A stretch of DNA of 64,000 nt, from positions 372,001-436,000 of the forward strand of contig OZ018326.1 of assembly GCA_963969495.1 (NCBI GenBank), in the 5' to 3' direction. This DNA comes from Ceratothoa steindachneri. Lineage: Eukaryota > Arthropoda > Malacostraca > Isopoda > Cymothoidae. Position numbers and translations under genes: made by a program. Numbering within the stretch: position 1 is the stretch's first letter; each line of letters opens with the position of its first letter. This document shows, in pieces, positions 22,357 to 34,544 of this stretch. The notes under the pieces are model-generated. The model ran no database searches. It saw only the letters and a list, made by a program, of their open reading frames with translations, and was not told where the DNA came from.

Positions 22357-22393
22357 CCTGGCTTCACAATTAACTGGTCCAAAATACTGTGGT

Positions 22394-23855
22394 TTCTTTC
22401 CGAAATATATATACAAATGCAGTTCACATGACTTATCCTTTTTTATCTCAAGATGGCTTCAATTAGAATAAAGCAAACATGATGTCAGCTGAGCGTTGTA
22501 AAATGTAACATAATGCATTTGTACTCATCGGATTCCGGTCGACTTCATTAACGATGCCAGACGCTGTAGATAGCCATTTTTATCGCCCTGAGTTATAACT
22601 TTATCGCACTGAGAAATAAAGGCATCCTTTTTTACTTAAATGATTTGCTACCCTTCTGAAATTGCAATAAAATATTCCCTTATTTTCCCAGAATTATTTT
22701 TCTACTCTTTTTAATGGATCATGCGAATTACAATATTTATTTTTTAATACCCTATGGCCACTTTTTTATTTTCACCACTTATATATCATAATGATCCTTC
22801 CACTCCAATCTACTTTTTCATAATCAAGGCATAATTATAAATGATTCTTACCATCCAATCGATTCTCGCATGCAGTTGATGGTGTAACAGGAAAAATATT
22901 TGGCTGGGAGGCCGCCATTGTGTCTTAAGTATGTAGACAGCAAGTGATTCATGTGTACCATGGACCAGCAGGCTGCGGCGAATGTACCTATAACAAATGA
23001 ATGTAATTTCAAACGATAATATTTATTATTTAATATATCATTCTCAAATTGTATTTTCTTATTCTGAATTGTATTTTATTGTTCTTTTTAAATCAATGAA
23101 TATTTGATTTTATTACACAATGAAATATACGACAATATTATGTTACTCGTATATAGCTTAACAAAACATGCAATGCTAAATATCACAATAAAGTGAATCC
23201 TCCTCAAATAATCAAGAATAAAGAAGGTAATTTGTGTATTTTTCTCATCATAAATTCATAAGGAAAGCAATCGAATCCCCACTAATCTATTTTCTACTTA
23301 ACCTCACCTAGATCTTGAAGCTTACCTCTTTAGCCTTACCTTAAGAGGGGTTAATCTCTTTACAGGTAGGGGTTCCTTGATGCTGAGACACCCTTGATAT
23401 ATTTTGACCTTCTTCCTTTACATAATATACATGTGTACACAACTATTAATTATTTCTTTGAAATTATAAGCTCCATGGGGGGGTATCACTTCGAAAAAAA
23501 GAAGATATTGATTGAGGTGCTTTAGAACTAGTTCTATACAAGGACTATATAAAATGTTAAATGTTGTAGATAAATTTAAATTTGTGGATGGTGTTTTATA
23601 TAGAGTAAATAAACAAGAATAGGGGCCATATTTTCGAATTAAGAAAAAAAAATTCTCGTTGGATGTATCCAAATATTTTTGCCATAATGTTACATTTTCT
23701 TGGGAAACTTACCTGGCAGATTGTCAGTAGTGCTATTCTTCTGAACTTTTAGAAAATTTGTATAAATATTTGAAAGGGGAGAGGTTAGTGGCGGGCCAGG
23801 AATTTCTTTCTATATAAATATTATTTTCTAAGTATACTCTTAAACCATTCTATAT
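22394..23855. other. AT-rich spacer
   Basis: About 1.5 kb of AT-rich sequence with many stops in all frames. A minus-strand open frame at 23672-23418 shows no motif. Nothing is recognised. Confidence 0.5.
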
Positions 23856-24126
23856 AATATAATTGGGATTTTTATTGCTGGGGATCAGTTAAACGTTGAT
23901 GGTGCCCTACTTGGGCATTAGTCGCCGTATTAAAAACACCCCCCCCCCAAAAAAAAACGGAAAGGGAAGTGAGCAGTAAGCAAGCTCTTGCGTCGGGGGG
24001 AGGTCCCCTAAGCGCAGGAGTGTGCGACCTATAAGAGGAAAAAAACAACAAAAAAAAACAAAAAAAACCCTGCTTAAAAAATAGGGAGAAGGACGGCCTT
24101 CCCTCAATAGTCAACAAGTCCATCAG

Positions 24127-24950
24127 TCAATGTGCACGCACTCGTCCCGAGTACAAGGGACAGGCGGTAGCGACCCGCCCATCCCGGTACCGGGACAGGT
24201 AACGTGCGCGAAAATCACCCAGACTGGGACATTCGGCAAGAATGTGCCGAACAGTGTGGTGGACGACGCAGTCGTCACCATAGGGCGCAGGCGAGCGCTC
24301 CATCAAATAACGATGCGTCACACGAGTGTGTCCGATTCGGAGACGACAGAAAGCGACCTGAAGCCGACGCGGCATTTGGGGATAGGTCCATGGGAACAGT
24401 CGCGGCGCAATGGCACGAAACTTTAAGTTCCCTTCGACCGTCTCCCATCTTCTTTGCCAAGCAGTCTGAAGAGCTGGCCGTATTCCTGACATGTAATCGG
24501 TAAGAGGAAGAGCGATACGCTGGTCCGGTCGCAGAGTCCTTGCCCACTCTTTGGCGCGCTCATTCCCCGCAATTCCTACGTGTCCAGGAACCCAGCAGAA
24601 GATAATCTCGACATCTGCCCGGCTCGCCAAAACCGTGGCGTCACGGATATCGCGAACCAGGGGATGCGGAGATTCCAATGCCCCGAGAGCACTCAGGGCG
24701 CTTTGTGAGTCACTATAGATCACAATCCGGTCTCCAAACTAAGCACGTCGCGTAATCTCCCGTACCGAGTGGTGTATTGCAACCAGCTCGGCCGTGAAGA
24801 CAGAGGCAGCGCCTGGCCGAGCCCCGCTGACTTCAAACAGAGGGGATACGGCGTGGAAGCCGACCCCCTCTTGGGACTTGGAGCCATCCGTATACACTGG
24901 CACAGTTCAGCGTGAAACGAGGTGTGCTCCAAAAAGGTCGAACGCAATAC
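24127..24950 (-). pseudogene. LINE C RNase H domain and C-terminal tail
   Basis: The minus strand reads VYTDGSKSQEGVGF near 24890 (first Asp), VFTAELVAIHH near 24795 (Glu), then, after a stop near 24740, IYSDSQSALSAL near 24715 (second Asp) and FCWVPGHVGIAGNERAKEWA near 24590. The last catalytic position, normally Asp in GNExAD, is Lys here. A Cys/His tail (FCRLRIGHTRVTHRY, then CVVHHTVRHILAEC) follows, as in I- and R1-like LINEs. It would remove RNA from the cDNA hybrid. One stop and the lost Asp argue that it is inactive. Confidence 0.8.
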
Positions 24951-25013
24951 TCCAGGCGCTGTACAAGCTTTGGGAGCAGAGGCGTGGCGACAAATAGCTA
25001 AATGTGGTACCTT

Positions 25014-26880
25014 CTAGAGTAGCGTCCTAGGCAGAACCAGGGGCGCCACCGGCCCGAGAGATATACCTTGCTCTCGAAGGAGTTTCCTGGCCCTAAACCC
25101 AAAGGGCTTAGGGTATGACTGGCGTTTCTCGGCGGCATAGACACCGTCGAGATCAGCTGTGGATGCAGTGAGAGCTGTTGGCGACTGAGAGAGGCGCCGG
25201 GCTCGCGCGTACAGGCGAGTAATGCGCTGCACGCGGCGTAGAGCGAGTAGCATCTCCCCAGCATCGACCAACAGGCTCTCAATGGGGGAAGTGCGGAAGG
25301 CACCGGTCGCAAGGCGAAGGCCGGTGTAGTGGATCGAGTCCACCTTCCGCAATAAACGTTCAGCTGCGGATGCATAAAACTCGCATCCGTAGTCGAGCTT
25401 CGAACGAACAAAGGATCGATAAAAAAGTAAGGCAGTAGCCCTATCAGCATCTCAAGCACTGAACGTCACGGAACGGAGAATATGTGTGGTGCGGGAACAA
25501 GAGACCCAAAGGCTGCGAATATGAGCCTCCCAAGTGAGGCGTCGGTCAAATACAAGCCTAAGGAAACGGTGCGATTCAACCACTTCCAGGCGTACCACAT
25601 TAAGAAACAAGTCTGGATCGGGGTAGAGCCGTGGATGGCGGCAGAAGTGCACCACCTTAGTTTTGGCCAAGGAAAACCGAAACCTGTGCGCTTCGGCATA
25701 GCAAGAGACGCGGTTCAATGCCTGTTGGAGTCGACGCTCCAGACTTGGCATCTGGGCCGCGCCAAAAGAGATTGAAAGGTCGTCCACGTAGAACGTAGCG
25801 AGAACATCTTCCGGCAGCACCGGAGTGATGCCGTTGATGCTCAGTGCAAAGAGTGTGCCAATGAGGACACGTCCCTCCGAGACACCCTCTTCCTGCTCCT
25901 TTGGGCCGGAAAGGGCTCCCCCCACTCGTACGCGGAATCGACGATCTCGCAAAAATACAGATATAAACATTGGGAGGCGTCCCCTCGACCCCATCGTGTG
26001 GAGAGTCTCCATGATACCGTATCGCTATGCGGTATCATAGGCCTTCTCCAGATCGAAAAACACCGTGGCGTAGTGCTGTCTACGAAGGAAGGCCTCGCAG
26101 ACGGCATTTTCCAGTCGGAACAGAGCATCCGACGTGGAGTGGAACTTGCGGAAGCCACACTGTGCAGAAGACAGATGGCCTCCGCTGTCCGGGAAAAAGG
26201 CTAATCTAACATTTACTAATTTCTCCATCAACTTTAACACGCAAGAGGTTAGAGAGAATGGGCGGAAACCGGTCGGAGTAGAGTGATCTCTCCCCGGTTT
26301 GCGAAAGGCGAGCACAGTAGCGATTCGCCAGGAGTCTGGGAGAAGACCTTCCACCCAGATCCTGTTGAACAAATCTAACAGAAAGGCCATGCCTCGCTCA
26401 ACCAGGTGTCGAAGCATGGGGGACGGGACATCGTCCGGACCATGGGCTGTGTCCGCGCACGAAGCAAGAGCGGAGCGCAACTCACTCACAGTAAACCTGT
26501 CGTTGAAGGGTTCTCCGCCTCTGGAGGTAAAGTCCAGCCGGCGGCCTTCCGCGACATGACGACGTGCATTGAATGCTGGCGGAGCAGCATCCTGGCTAGA
26601 TAATGCGGAAAAAGCGGTCGCTAAGGATTCCGCCACGGACGCGGCTTCCGAGATTCCGGTCCCATTCTCCTGGAAAACGGGAGGGGGGTCCTGCGAGAAC
26701 TTGCCCCGAATCCTTTTGACTCGCTTCCACAAATCTGTTAAAGGGGTCTTTCCCGTTAAGTGAAGACACGTATGCCCGCCAAGAAGAGCGGTGGGCGTGG
26801 TTCGAAATATACCGGAACCTAGCCTTAGCCCGACGAAATTCAGCGACAGTGAAATCGTTCGGGCGGCGCTTATAGCGCAT
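25014..26880 (-). pseudogene. LINE C reverse transcriptase
   Basis: The true frame begins in the segment 26880-26596 (KRRPNDFTVAEFRRAKARF). Near 26765 it shifts into the frame of the long 27026-26025 reading, whose first 85 or so codons are only a shadow. RT motifs follow: LPDSWRIATVLAF, GFRPFSLTS, QCGFRKFHST, motif A FFDLEKAYDTA near 26050, a shift, then GVSEGRVLIGTLF near 25860 and YVDD near 25790. The thumb region continues to about 25452 and on in 25352-25014 (YTGLRLATGAFRTSP). At least three frameshifts are present; catalytic residues are kept. Confidence 0.8.
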
Positions 26881-27049
26881 GTAGGCATAACGCTTCTGTT
26901 TGAGGGCCGTCTCACACTCGGCCGACCATCATGGGAGTGGTCGGCGTGCAAAACGGCCAGACGTCCTAGGAATAGTAGCCAGGCCCGAGGCGATGAGGTT
27001 GCCGGAGAAGAACTCAACGGCCTCATCTACCGACCTAAACTCCTCGACT

Positions 27050-27746
27050 GAGATAGAGAATTCAGTCATTTCCTGAAATGAAGGCCACCGCGCCCGCGCC
27101 AAGCACCCCCGAGGTGGGCTCTCAGGTGGCAGTTGCCCTGAAAATTATATTTGAATGGGAAAGTGATCACTACCATGGAAGTCATCGACCACCCCCTAAT
27201 CAAAATCAGGCTGTGCATCCGAAGAGCACAAAGATAGGTCAAGGCAAGAAAATGAAGCGGTTCTCGGACAGTGATGCGTAAACTCATCCACGTTTAGGAC
27301 ACCCATCTCAAGCTCTTCAATCAGATCGGCAAGGACTTGTCCCCTAGGATTTATTGAGTAATCTCCCCAGAGAGGATGCCTGCAGTTCAGATCTCCAAGC
27401 AAGAGAAAGGGCCTCGGAATCCTTGCCACGACCCGGTGGAAGTCCCCTGCGTCGAAGTCAGCTGACGGTGGACTGTACGCAGAAATAATAGTATACCTCC
27501 TATCCAGGTGCAGCTGCACAGCCACTGCCTGAAAGGAGGTATCTAAAGAGAAAGGAAGAACGGAGACATCATGCCGGGTGTAAACCGCACATCCCCAGCC
27601 CGGCAATCCCGTGGTGGTGGGGTCGCAAGACCCTTATACCCCGGGAGGGCGGGCAGGGGGCACACGCTTAGCATGGTCTCCTGCTGAAAAATAGCTAACG
27701 GGGAACGGGATGAGACGAGCCTCCGCAGCTCCTCCCAGTTGTCCAT
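27050..27746 (-). pseudogene. LINE C endonuclease domain
   Basis: Minus-strand segments 27746-27543 and 27606-27196 carry an APE domain: LVSSRSPLAIFQQETML near 27700, YTIISAYSPPSADF near 27490, LLLGDLNCRHPLWG near 27400, and further on FHGSDHFPIQI near 27170, the terminal catalytic His/Asp region. A frameshift lies near 27580 and a stop just after the SDH motif. It nicks the target DNA for reverse transcription. The N-terminal strand of the fold before 27720 is partly lost. Confidence 0.75.
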
Positions 27747-27768
27747 TGAAGGGATATGCCCTCCAGGC

Positions 27769-30450
27769 TTAGCTCAGAGGAGACGCGCGGGCCCTCCTCG
27801 AACAGAAGCCCCTCAAGGGAATGGCCGTACGCTTCCCGGAGGCAGAACCCCGGGCGGTGCTGGCTGGACAAAGCGCTGAAGGCACTGTCGCCTTCGAGGA
27901 CTTATTGGGGGAGGTTGGGCTCGCCATTCGAGTTTTTTCCTCCCTCTGCCTCGAAACCTTAGGCGGGCGTTGTTGCTTCGGAGACGGGGGACCCTCTTTT
28001 CGAGGAACCACCGTCTCCGAGCCACTTGCTCCACCACTAGTCGTGGGCGAAGGAGCCGAAGAGCCTTTGTTATTGTCCTCCTTTCGGGGGACAGCTTTAG
28101 GAACTCCTGAAGATGGCCTGGCGACCAACTTCAGGGGTGTTGCCTTCTGTGAGTCTAACGACTCAGTGGAGGCGCGTGGCCGTTTCGCCTTACGGGAAAC
28201 GGTCACGCTGTGGGAAGAGTGGGAAGCCCTGGTTTTATCCGGGGCTGGGTATGAACCCTTTTTGCCTCCAGCTTTACCAGGGGAGCGCCCGGGTTGAGTA
28301 GAGCACGCAGAAGGGCTCCGAATGGGCGCGGAAACAACCGTGCTCGTTGGCCTGGATGGGCCAGGAGCAGAGGGTGCCTTTCTAACTATTGAGGCATATG
28401 ACGTCCAAGGCAGAGCCGGGCGCGCCAGGACTAAGTTCTTAGCCTCGCGGAATGAGAGTCGATCCTGGGCCTGAACGGCCAGGATTTCTTTCTCCAGGAG
28501 ATATGCACCACATTGCTTCGAAGAAGCTGGGTGCGGCTCTCCGCAATTGTCACACTTGGCTACACACGATTTAGACTTATCGTGTGCGGCCTTTGAGCAA
28601 TTTACACAGACTTTGGGTGACCCCGACTTTGCACGGATACAAGAACGATTCATATGGCCGAAGCGGTGACAGTAATAGCACCACCGCGGCAGTGGCACGA
28701 AATTCTTCACGCGGTAGCGGTACCAACCGGCACGCACCGACTCAGGGAGCTTGTCACAGTCGAACGTGATGAAGAGGGTTTGGATGGGTCTCGAGGCCCC
28801 TCCCTGTTTTCTCATCACACGTTCGACCTTGACCGCCCCATGGTCGGCCAGCTCTAAGGTGATGTCCTCAATGGACTAGTCAACGAGTTCCCTCGCATAA
28901 ACTAATCCTTTCACAAAGTTCATGGTAGAGTGCGGCGTCACACTCACCGGGGTGCCATGAAGTGTCCGAAGAGCACTTAACTTGGCCCCCTCGGCGGGAT
29001 TCGCCGCATTCGCCAGAAGGCTTCCGTCCGAGAAACGGGTCACCTTCGGCTCTCTACCAATTGCACTAGCTAATCCTCTCGTCTGATGGATCCTGTTGCC
29101 CTTGGCCAACATGGTGCCATCAGTGCAGCGAATAATGAGGAAGCGTTTGAAGCCAGCAGGCTCGAAAACGCCAGGTAACCTCTGAATGAGGGACCCCGAT
29201 GTTATCGAGGCTCCGCCCTGTGCACTTTTGGTCTTAGTCGGGGGCTCCTGACCCGGTGGGGCAGAGGGGCTTGGATGTGCCGATCTTGGCTTAGTTGCCT
29301 ACCAAAGTGGCAGCAGACCCATCCGTCTCCGCAGCCCCGCGGATGGAGAGGAGCCCCAAGTCTTTTTAGTCTTTTTCTTCTTCTTTTTAGGAGAGGAGGG
29401 CGCGGAATGAACCCCTCTTCTCACCTCCACCGGCAGAAGCCCCTAGGCCAGATGGACTGGCCTCAGCAAGGTCCTTCTCCGAAATGGAGAACGTCCTGGT
29501 GGTCGCAGGGGCACCGGTTGGAGGAGATCCCTCCCCTGCTTGTACTGCCTCGGAAACCCCAGCCATTTGAGGAGGACCTTGCATAGGGGTGGATTCGGGT
29601 TCGTTGCTTGGCGCCGAGTCTGGATTCTTCCCCATGGAAGGCCCTACCTTCTGAGGCTGGGTTGCCTAAAGGTCCATGTCTATCTCAGGGGGGCCTTCAG
29701 TTGGCCATCACCCCCCCCTAGGACATCGCAGGTTTCGTTGGTATCATTGTCTATAGTCGTGTGTGGGGAGGCACAGGCCTTGCCCCCGGCAAGGTTTAAT
29801 ATTCTTGCCAGTAGGTCTTTTGAGCGAAGCGACCGAAGGGGCCTGGCTTCCCTCTCCACCCTCAGGGGGTTTGCCCTACAAAGCCGCTTTAATGGGGAGC
29901 GGTCGGCTATGGGCTGCCTGCTGGCTTTTTTGGCAGTCCCCTTGGAAAGAAAAGGAGGGACTGCCGCTGGAACCAGGGAGGTGCCCGAAAGCACCACAAG
30001 AGATGGGGGTGAGGGGGAGTCCCCTACACCCGTAGGCGTAGGAGAGGAGTAAGCCTCCTCCCCGGTCAAAGAAATATGGAGGGTGCCCTGTGCAAGCACA
30101 GGGGGGACCTCCATTTTTTCTGTGGAGCGGCCCGAGGGCGGCTCCGTCTACGATACAGGGGGAATTAAGGGGAGGTTTTGATTTTTATCATCATTGGGCA
30201 TGGTGACCTTAAATTTTCTACGGGACGCAATAGCTCATCACCTCTCGTAGTTTCTCGCACTGCAAGAGGTGCTTACAGGCCTGGCAGAGCCAGATGCCGC
30301 TATTCAAGACCACCCCTCCAGCCTGGTGGCCTGGCAGTCCATCGGTATGGCGGCTCCACCTTAGACACGGCTTAAAAAGATAGATTGTTAATAGGAAAGG
30401 AAAAGGGATGTGAGGAAGGTATGGGTGGGGATGAAGCAGGTTGTTTAAAA
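27769..30450 (-). pseudogene. LINE C ORF1, Gag-like with three zinc knuckles
   Basis: One frame runs from at least 29112 to 27769 with a single TAG at 28876-28878. Its core shows TLHGTPVSVTPHSTMNF, then VRAGWYRYRVKNFVPLPRW and three knuckles: CYYCHRFGHMNRSC, CVNCSKAAHDKSKSC and CDNCGEPHPASSKQC (about 28683-28530). A proline/serine/lysine-rich tail of about 200 residues follows. Further 5', open pieces at 29635-29387, 30114-29680 and 30454-30218 are low-complexity and in other frames; they are probably the ORF1 N-terminus, broken by indels. The protein would bind LINE RNA. It ends 23 bases before the ATG-led ORF2 segment. Confidence 0.75.
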
Positions 30451-30560
30451 CCAACCACCCCAGACCGGAACTCAGGGGTTAGGGAACATTGTCCCCTCCC
30501 CTCTCAGCCCCGATCCGGGACGGTTGGCTGAGAAGAAGGTCATCATCTACCCTGTGAAAT

Positions 30561-32600
30561 TAGAGGCTGATCAGAGAAAGTTGTGGGAGAGGTTGTATGA
30601 AAAGCGACGAAGTGTGGGAGAAATACAGGCTATCTGAATGAAGGAAGAGAGGCTAAGCTGGGGCCAGACGGAGTTATTAAATGTCAGTTATTTATTCTCT
30701 TCACAAGCCTGTACATTCCGCATTACAAACAATAATCTGTAATCAGATTTATATATTGAAAAAACTAATAGAGTGAGCGTCTGAAGTAAAATAAATTGAT
30801 GTACTAATTCAGAATACGAGTATCCCCAAGGAAGCACATTTCAGTCATTTGTGAATGATTGAAAGGAGATAGAGAGAGAGAACAAGGTAAAAAGATTTAA
30901 TGCTTATAAGCTGAGTTTGAAACCAGCTTAAGTACCTTTGGTGCGACTGAAAAGTCTGAAGCAAGCTGTGATTACATTTCTGCGACAGTGATCCTATTGG
31001 TTTGCATTTTGGCAACGCTCCAAAGCTTCTTTTTGTTCTATCTGGCCATTTTTCTTCCTACGCCTCTTTCCTTTAGACATTTAAAGCAATTGGATAAAGG
31101 AAAGTTCAGTAATAGTAAAAGATCTCGCTGATGACCGGAGCATTAATGAACGTGGCATCACAGGCGGAGAACAAGGAGAAGGAAATTAAAAAGGGCATTA
31201 GAAGGGCCTAAGGTACGGCACGCCCCCTCTAGGGAGGGCGAGAGCAGCGTTCAGTCATTTCCCTTAATGGATCGGCTCTATTTTTACGTCCCTCAGAAGC
31301 ACGGTGCAAATGGTGGAAGTTTCACTCACACAGGTTATAAAATTTTTAAAACAGATTTCTAAGGGGCCTAACAATTATTTTACAACTATAATAATTCTAA
31401 GAAGGTAAAGAAGATATATTTTATTAGAAAACTTGATGGAAACAATGATGGAAGTTCTTATATGTGTTGTATGTTCAATTTAAAGAGGTACCGCAAATGT
31501 ATCAACGTAAAGATCTAACGAGGTTCCATTAGTTTGCGGTCTATAAACATATTCACTTTTGTAAGTATGTCATTAACAGAGCCTAAGTAAGTGAAGTATT
31601 TGATAGGTTGTGTTATAAACCGAACACTAAAGAGTGTATGTGTTTCGTATAGTGCATACATAAAGCAGCATTGCTTTTTCAGTATTAATTCTTAATGAAT
31701 GATTTCCCCAAAACTCGTAAAAGAAAATATTCTAAATTTGAGTGGGACAATAAATCTTTTTGCCTCTACACAGAGGGCTAGGTACAAATTAATTTAGCAG
31801 GAAATATTAAACCACCGTGGCTTCTTTCAGGTAGAGAAACTCCAATTAGTTTATTTCCATTTGCCTCATTTTTTTTTACTTTCTGTTAGCTACCTAACTA
31901 CACCTGAATTGTTAACTTAAAAGTCCTTAGGGTCAATTTAAGAATAGATTTTTCCAAATTCTCATTGGAGTATGTGATTTTTGTTAGAAAATTAACCTTA
32001 TTTATTGAGCTTTAAAGTTGCTACTACTATAAATAATTCCTATATATCAATTTTCTCTTTTACTAATATTCCTAAAAAAATTTTCCTCTACATTGCACGA
32101 TCTAATAACAAAGTATCACCAGTACATTTGGAATTGATTTGCGTGTTCGTGATTCTTGTTCTTTCATAGAAGTGAAGAGACTGACAAAACCACACCAGTT
32201 TTACCCGATCAGAGTTTAATTTTGATAGATAACTTGGATTTTATTGTTTGTGAACGTAATTGGAATTTTTTTAATTTTACGGTTCGTGCAGTTTTTTACT
32301 CTGATTCTATGTATTTATCCTTTTTGCAGAAATTATTAGATTTTTCGTTAGGTTTGGTTATTTAATTATGATACAATTAATGATATAAATATTATCAATT
32401 TATATTTATTTCAAAACAACTTGAAAATCATGGAGCACCTTTCTCTCCTATGGTTTTGCTCATATAAACATACCCTAAAAGCGGAACCATGCATGTTGTA
32501 CTATGATCTCTGGTTGTTTTTAAACACATTGCCCATCGATATTCCCTCAATGCAGCGATTTTCGCCACCTTGATCCATTGGGCTTACCCATATTGTCAAG
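30561..32600. other. AT-rich intergenic DNA
   Basis: About 2 kb, mostly AT-rich. A small GC-richer patch at 31130-31310 has no motif that I can name. A plus-strand frame at 32156-32365 shows nothing recognisable. Confidence 0.45.
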
Positions 32601-32629
32601 CAGATCTTTATGTGCTTTAAATTAACCCA

Positions 32630-32690
32630 GGTTGGGATCTCAACCACCAGGTGAGTAAACGATAGCGCTAACTATGATACAACCAATCAA
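32630..32690 (-). repeat. possible tRNA-derived SINE head
   Basis: The minus strand has TAGCGCTATCG (A-box-like) and GGTTGAGATCCC (B-box-like) about 25 bases apart, resembling a tRNA-derived head. The tail is AT-rich. Weak. Confidence 0.25.
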
Positions 32691-32814
32691 ATTTAATTAA
32701 TAATTTGAATAGTTAATTTAATAATTACCTGAACCAACTTTGAAATATAAAATTTATCCCGACCTAAAACCTGGAATTTAAGAAGAAATCGATGAAAGCG
32801 CACCAACTCTAAAA

Positions 32815-32890
32815 TATCGAAGCTCTTGATAGCCTACTGCATACGGCGTTAGAATTCTGATGTGAAGGTTGGGGTTTAATCCCATTTGAT
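32815..32890 (+). repeat. possible tRNA-derived sequence
   Basis: The plus strand has GATAGCCTACTGCATACGGC followed by GGGGTTTAATCCC, matching A- and B-box spacing of a tRNA-like relic. Stems are poor. Confidence 0.25.
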
Positions 32891-34540
32891 ATCAACTCAT
32901 ATGTTGGTAGCTCTACAAGATCATCATGCATATCGCCAATCACAACACCGAACTCATTTTCCCTCCCACATTCACAGCACAACATGCCTACTCTCTCCTC
33001 TGTTCTGGACGTCTGCAAATGGAGTACTAGTGTCCAATATGGGGCAATCCTATTCATCTACCCTTGCTGCGAACGGCTTACCATGCCCACATTGTCACGA
33101 AACGTTGCACCATCGAGGCTCAATATTAAAATCACGCGATACTACATCGCCCCCTAACACCAAAATAATGACTTCGGGCTTAAAAATGATCGTCTTTCTG
33201 ATCTTTATATTCATTTTATTATCCATTCGGGCGATATTGATTAATCCAAGGCTTCTAAATCAGGTCACACTCAACTGAGAGAATCTTTTGACTAACATCA
33301 GATTTGTTATCCTATTTTCATCTCCCGTATCAATCAAGTTAGACTTTTATACCCGCTGTCTTGAAATACTCAACCAATAGAATAAATGATCAATTTGGAA
33401 GGTATTTCCAGATTTGCGTCGAGAACGTAAAGAAATTTATTGAAAATTTGCTCCATATACCTCTTGATCACCGAAATGTGTTGGGTTCCTCCAATGTTAT
33501 TTTGTTCACTGAATCGGTGTCTAACTTCTCTTGTAACGTGATAAGAAGACCCGAAGGTGCAATTTTTAGATTTTGTTGTTCCACTAATTACCATATATCG
33601 ATTTGATTTTGAAAATTGTTTTCTTTGTAAGCTTTCATAAGTAATCGAAACAAAGGAAAATAATAATGCAAATTTTTGACTACCTACTAAATCCACATAA
33701 TTTACTCGAGTTAATTAATGAAGCACCAAAAAAGAGCCAAACGTCTTCAATTAACAATATATTCTAAGTGTTTTTGTCCTTCAATATTTAAACACATTGA
33801 TGAATAAATTGAACATTCCTTCCGCACTTATGCGACAAACATGCGAAATGCATGGTTTATTTTTTTATTACATTTAAAGCCAAATGCTCGGCAACAATTT
33901 CTAGTACATTAAATTATTTCTTAGTTGAACTTTTCTTTCTTAAATATTAAAATGTACGTTTGAAGGCACTGATATGGGTTTGTTTGCTCTCTCACAGCCA
34001 AAGTCAATAGTCATTTCAAGTAAGAATTGCTTGAAATTGCAAAATGTTTTTATATAACTGTAAAATTCTTATTTTATCAGTAATACATTAAATTATACCA
34101 AGTTTTCACTATTATTTTAAAAATCGCTGAAATTCCTGAAAATATAGGAAAATAATGCGGAAACCCGGAATGTAGGCCATAGAAAGCAAACTCATAATAT
34201 ATTGTATATATATATATATACTCGTACCTTGGGTCCTTTCTTGAACTAAATTTCCTGAATTGTTTAGGTTCGCTTTGGCTCCGAATCCTAAGTACATTTT
34301 ATCCATTTGCCAACCAAAATAATGCTTCTTTAACAATAGTACTTTGTATGGATTAGACTTATGCACCACATTTTTATAAAGATTATTCTACAGTTATGGC
34401 TGAAGAGTAAAATGATGAAAAAGATGGGGTAAAATAATGATTTTGTGTAAGTTGATATATTTCGTAATATTATTTGATAATAATTAATCTTTTAATCATA
34501 TTTAACTCGAGAAATGTTTCTTACCAAAGTAAAGAGGTAA
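32891..34540. other. AT-rich DNA; one unrecognised 130-codon frame
   Basis: The plus-strand frame 32886-33278 has a CPHCHE patch and a hydrophobic stretch (residues 97-113), but no family is recognised and composition does not favour coding. The rest is AT-rich, with a short (TA)n at 34203-34221. I see no supported gene. Confidence 0.4.
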
Positions 34541-34544
34541 AATA

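Larger units (their letters stand above)
22238..22393. repeat. inverted repeat carrying hammerhead-like cores, at PLE 2 5' end
   Basis: Left arm 22238-22284 and right arm about 22347-22393 are inverted copies ending CACAGTATTTTGGAC, with about 62 bases between. Each arm contains the TCCGTCGAAACCTGG element of a PLE terminal motif. This looks like two PLE pseudo-LTR ends in inverted arrangement. Confidence 0.75.
23856..30560 (-). mobile_element. LINE C: RNase-H-bearing I-like LINE, nearly full length
   Basis: A 6.7 kb minus-strand LINE with higher GC than its surroundings. From the 5' side it has a leader and Gag-like ORF1 (about 30450-27769), then ORF2 with APE endonuclease (27746-27060), RT (26880-25014) and RNase H (24947-24127), and a 3' UTR with A-rich runs ending near 23870 (AATAAA present at 23870-23880 in element sense). 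RNase H after RT together with three zinc knuckles places it in the I/R1/LOA-like part of the LINE tree, not CR1 or RTE. Stops and frameshifts are few per domain, so it is a fairly recent but dead copy. A fainter relic lies near 60.8 kb. Confidence 0.85.

Noticed and set aside
26765..27026. First 85 or so codons of the 333-codon minus-strand frame in LINE C
   Set aside because: The real RT-linker frame here is the 26880-26596 segment; homology only enters the long frame near 26765.
29540..30052. 170-codon plus-strand open frame
   Set aside because: Antisense to the GC-rich, low-complexity N-terminal region of LINE C ORF1; no motif.
32886..33278. 130-codon plus-strand frame with a CPHCH patch
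   Set aside because: Not recognised, starts beside a tRNA-like relic, and composition gives no support for coding.
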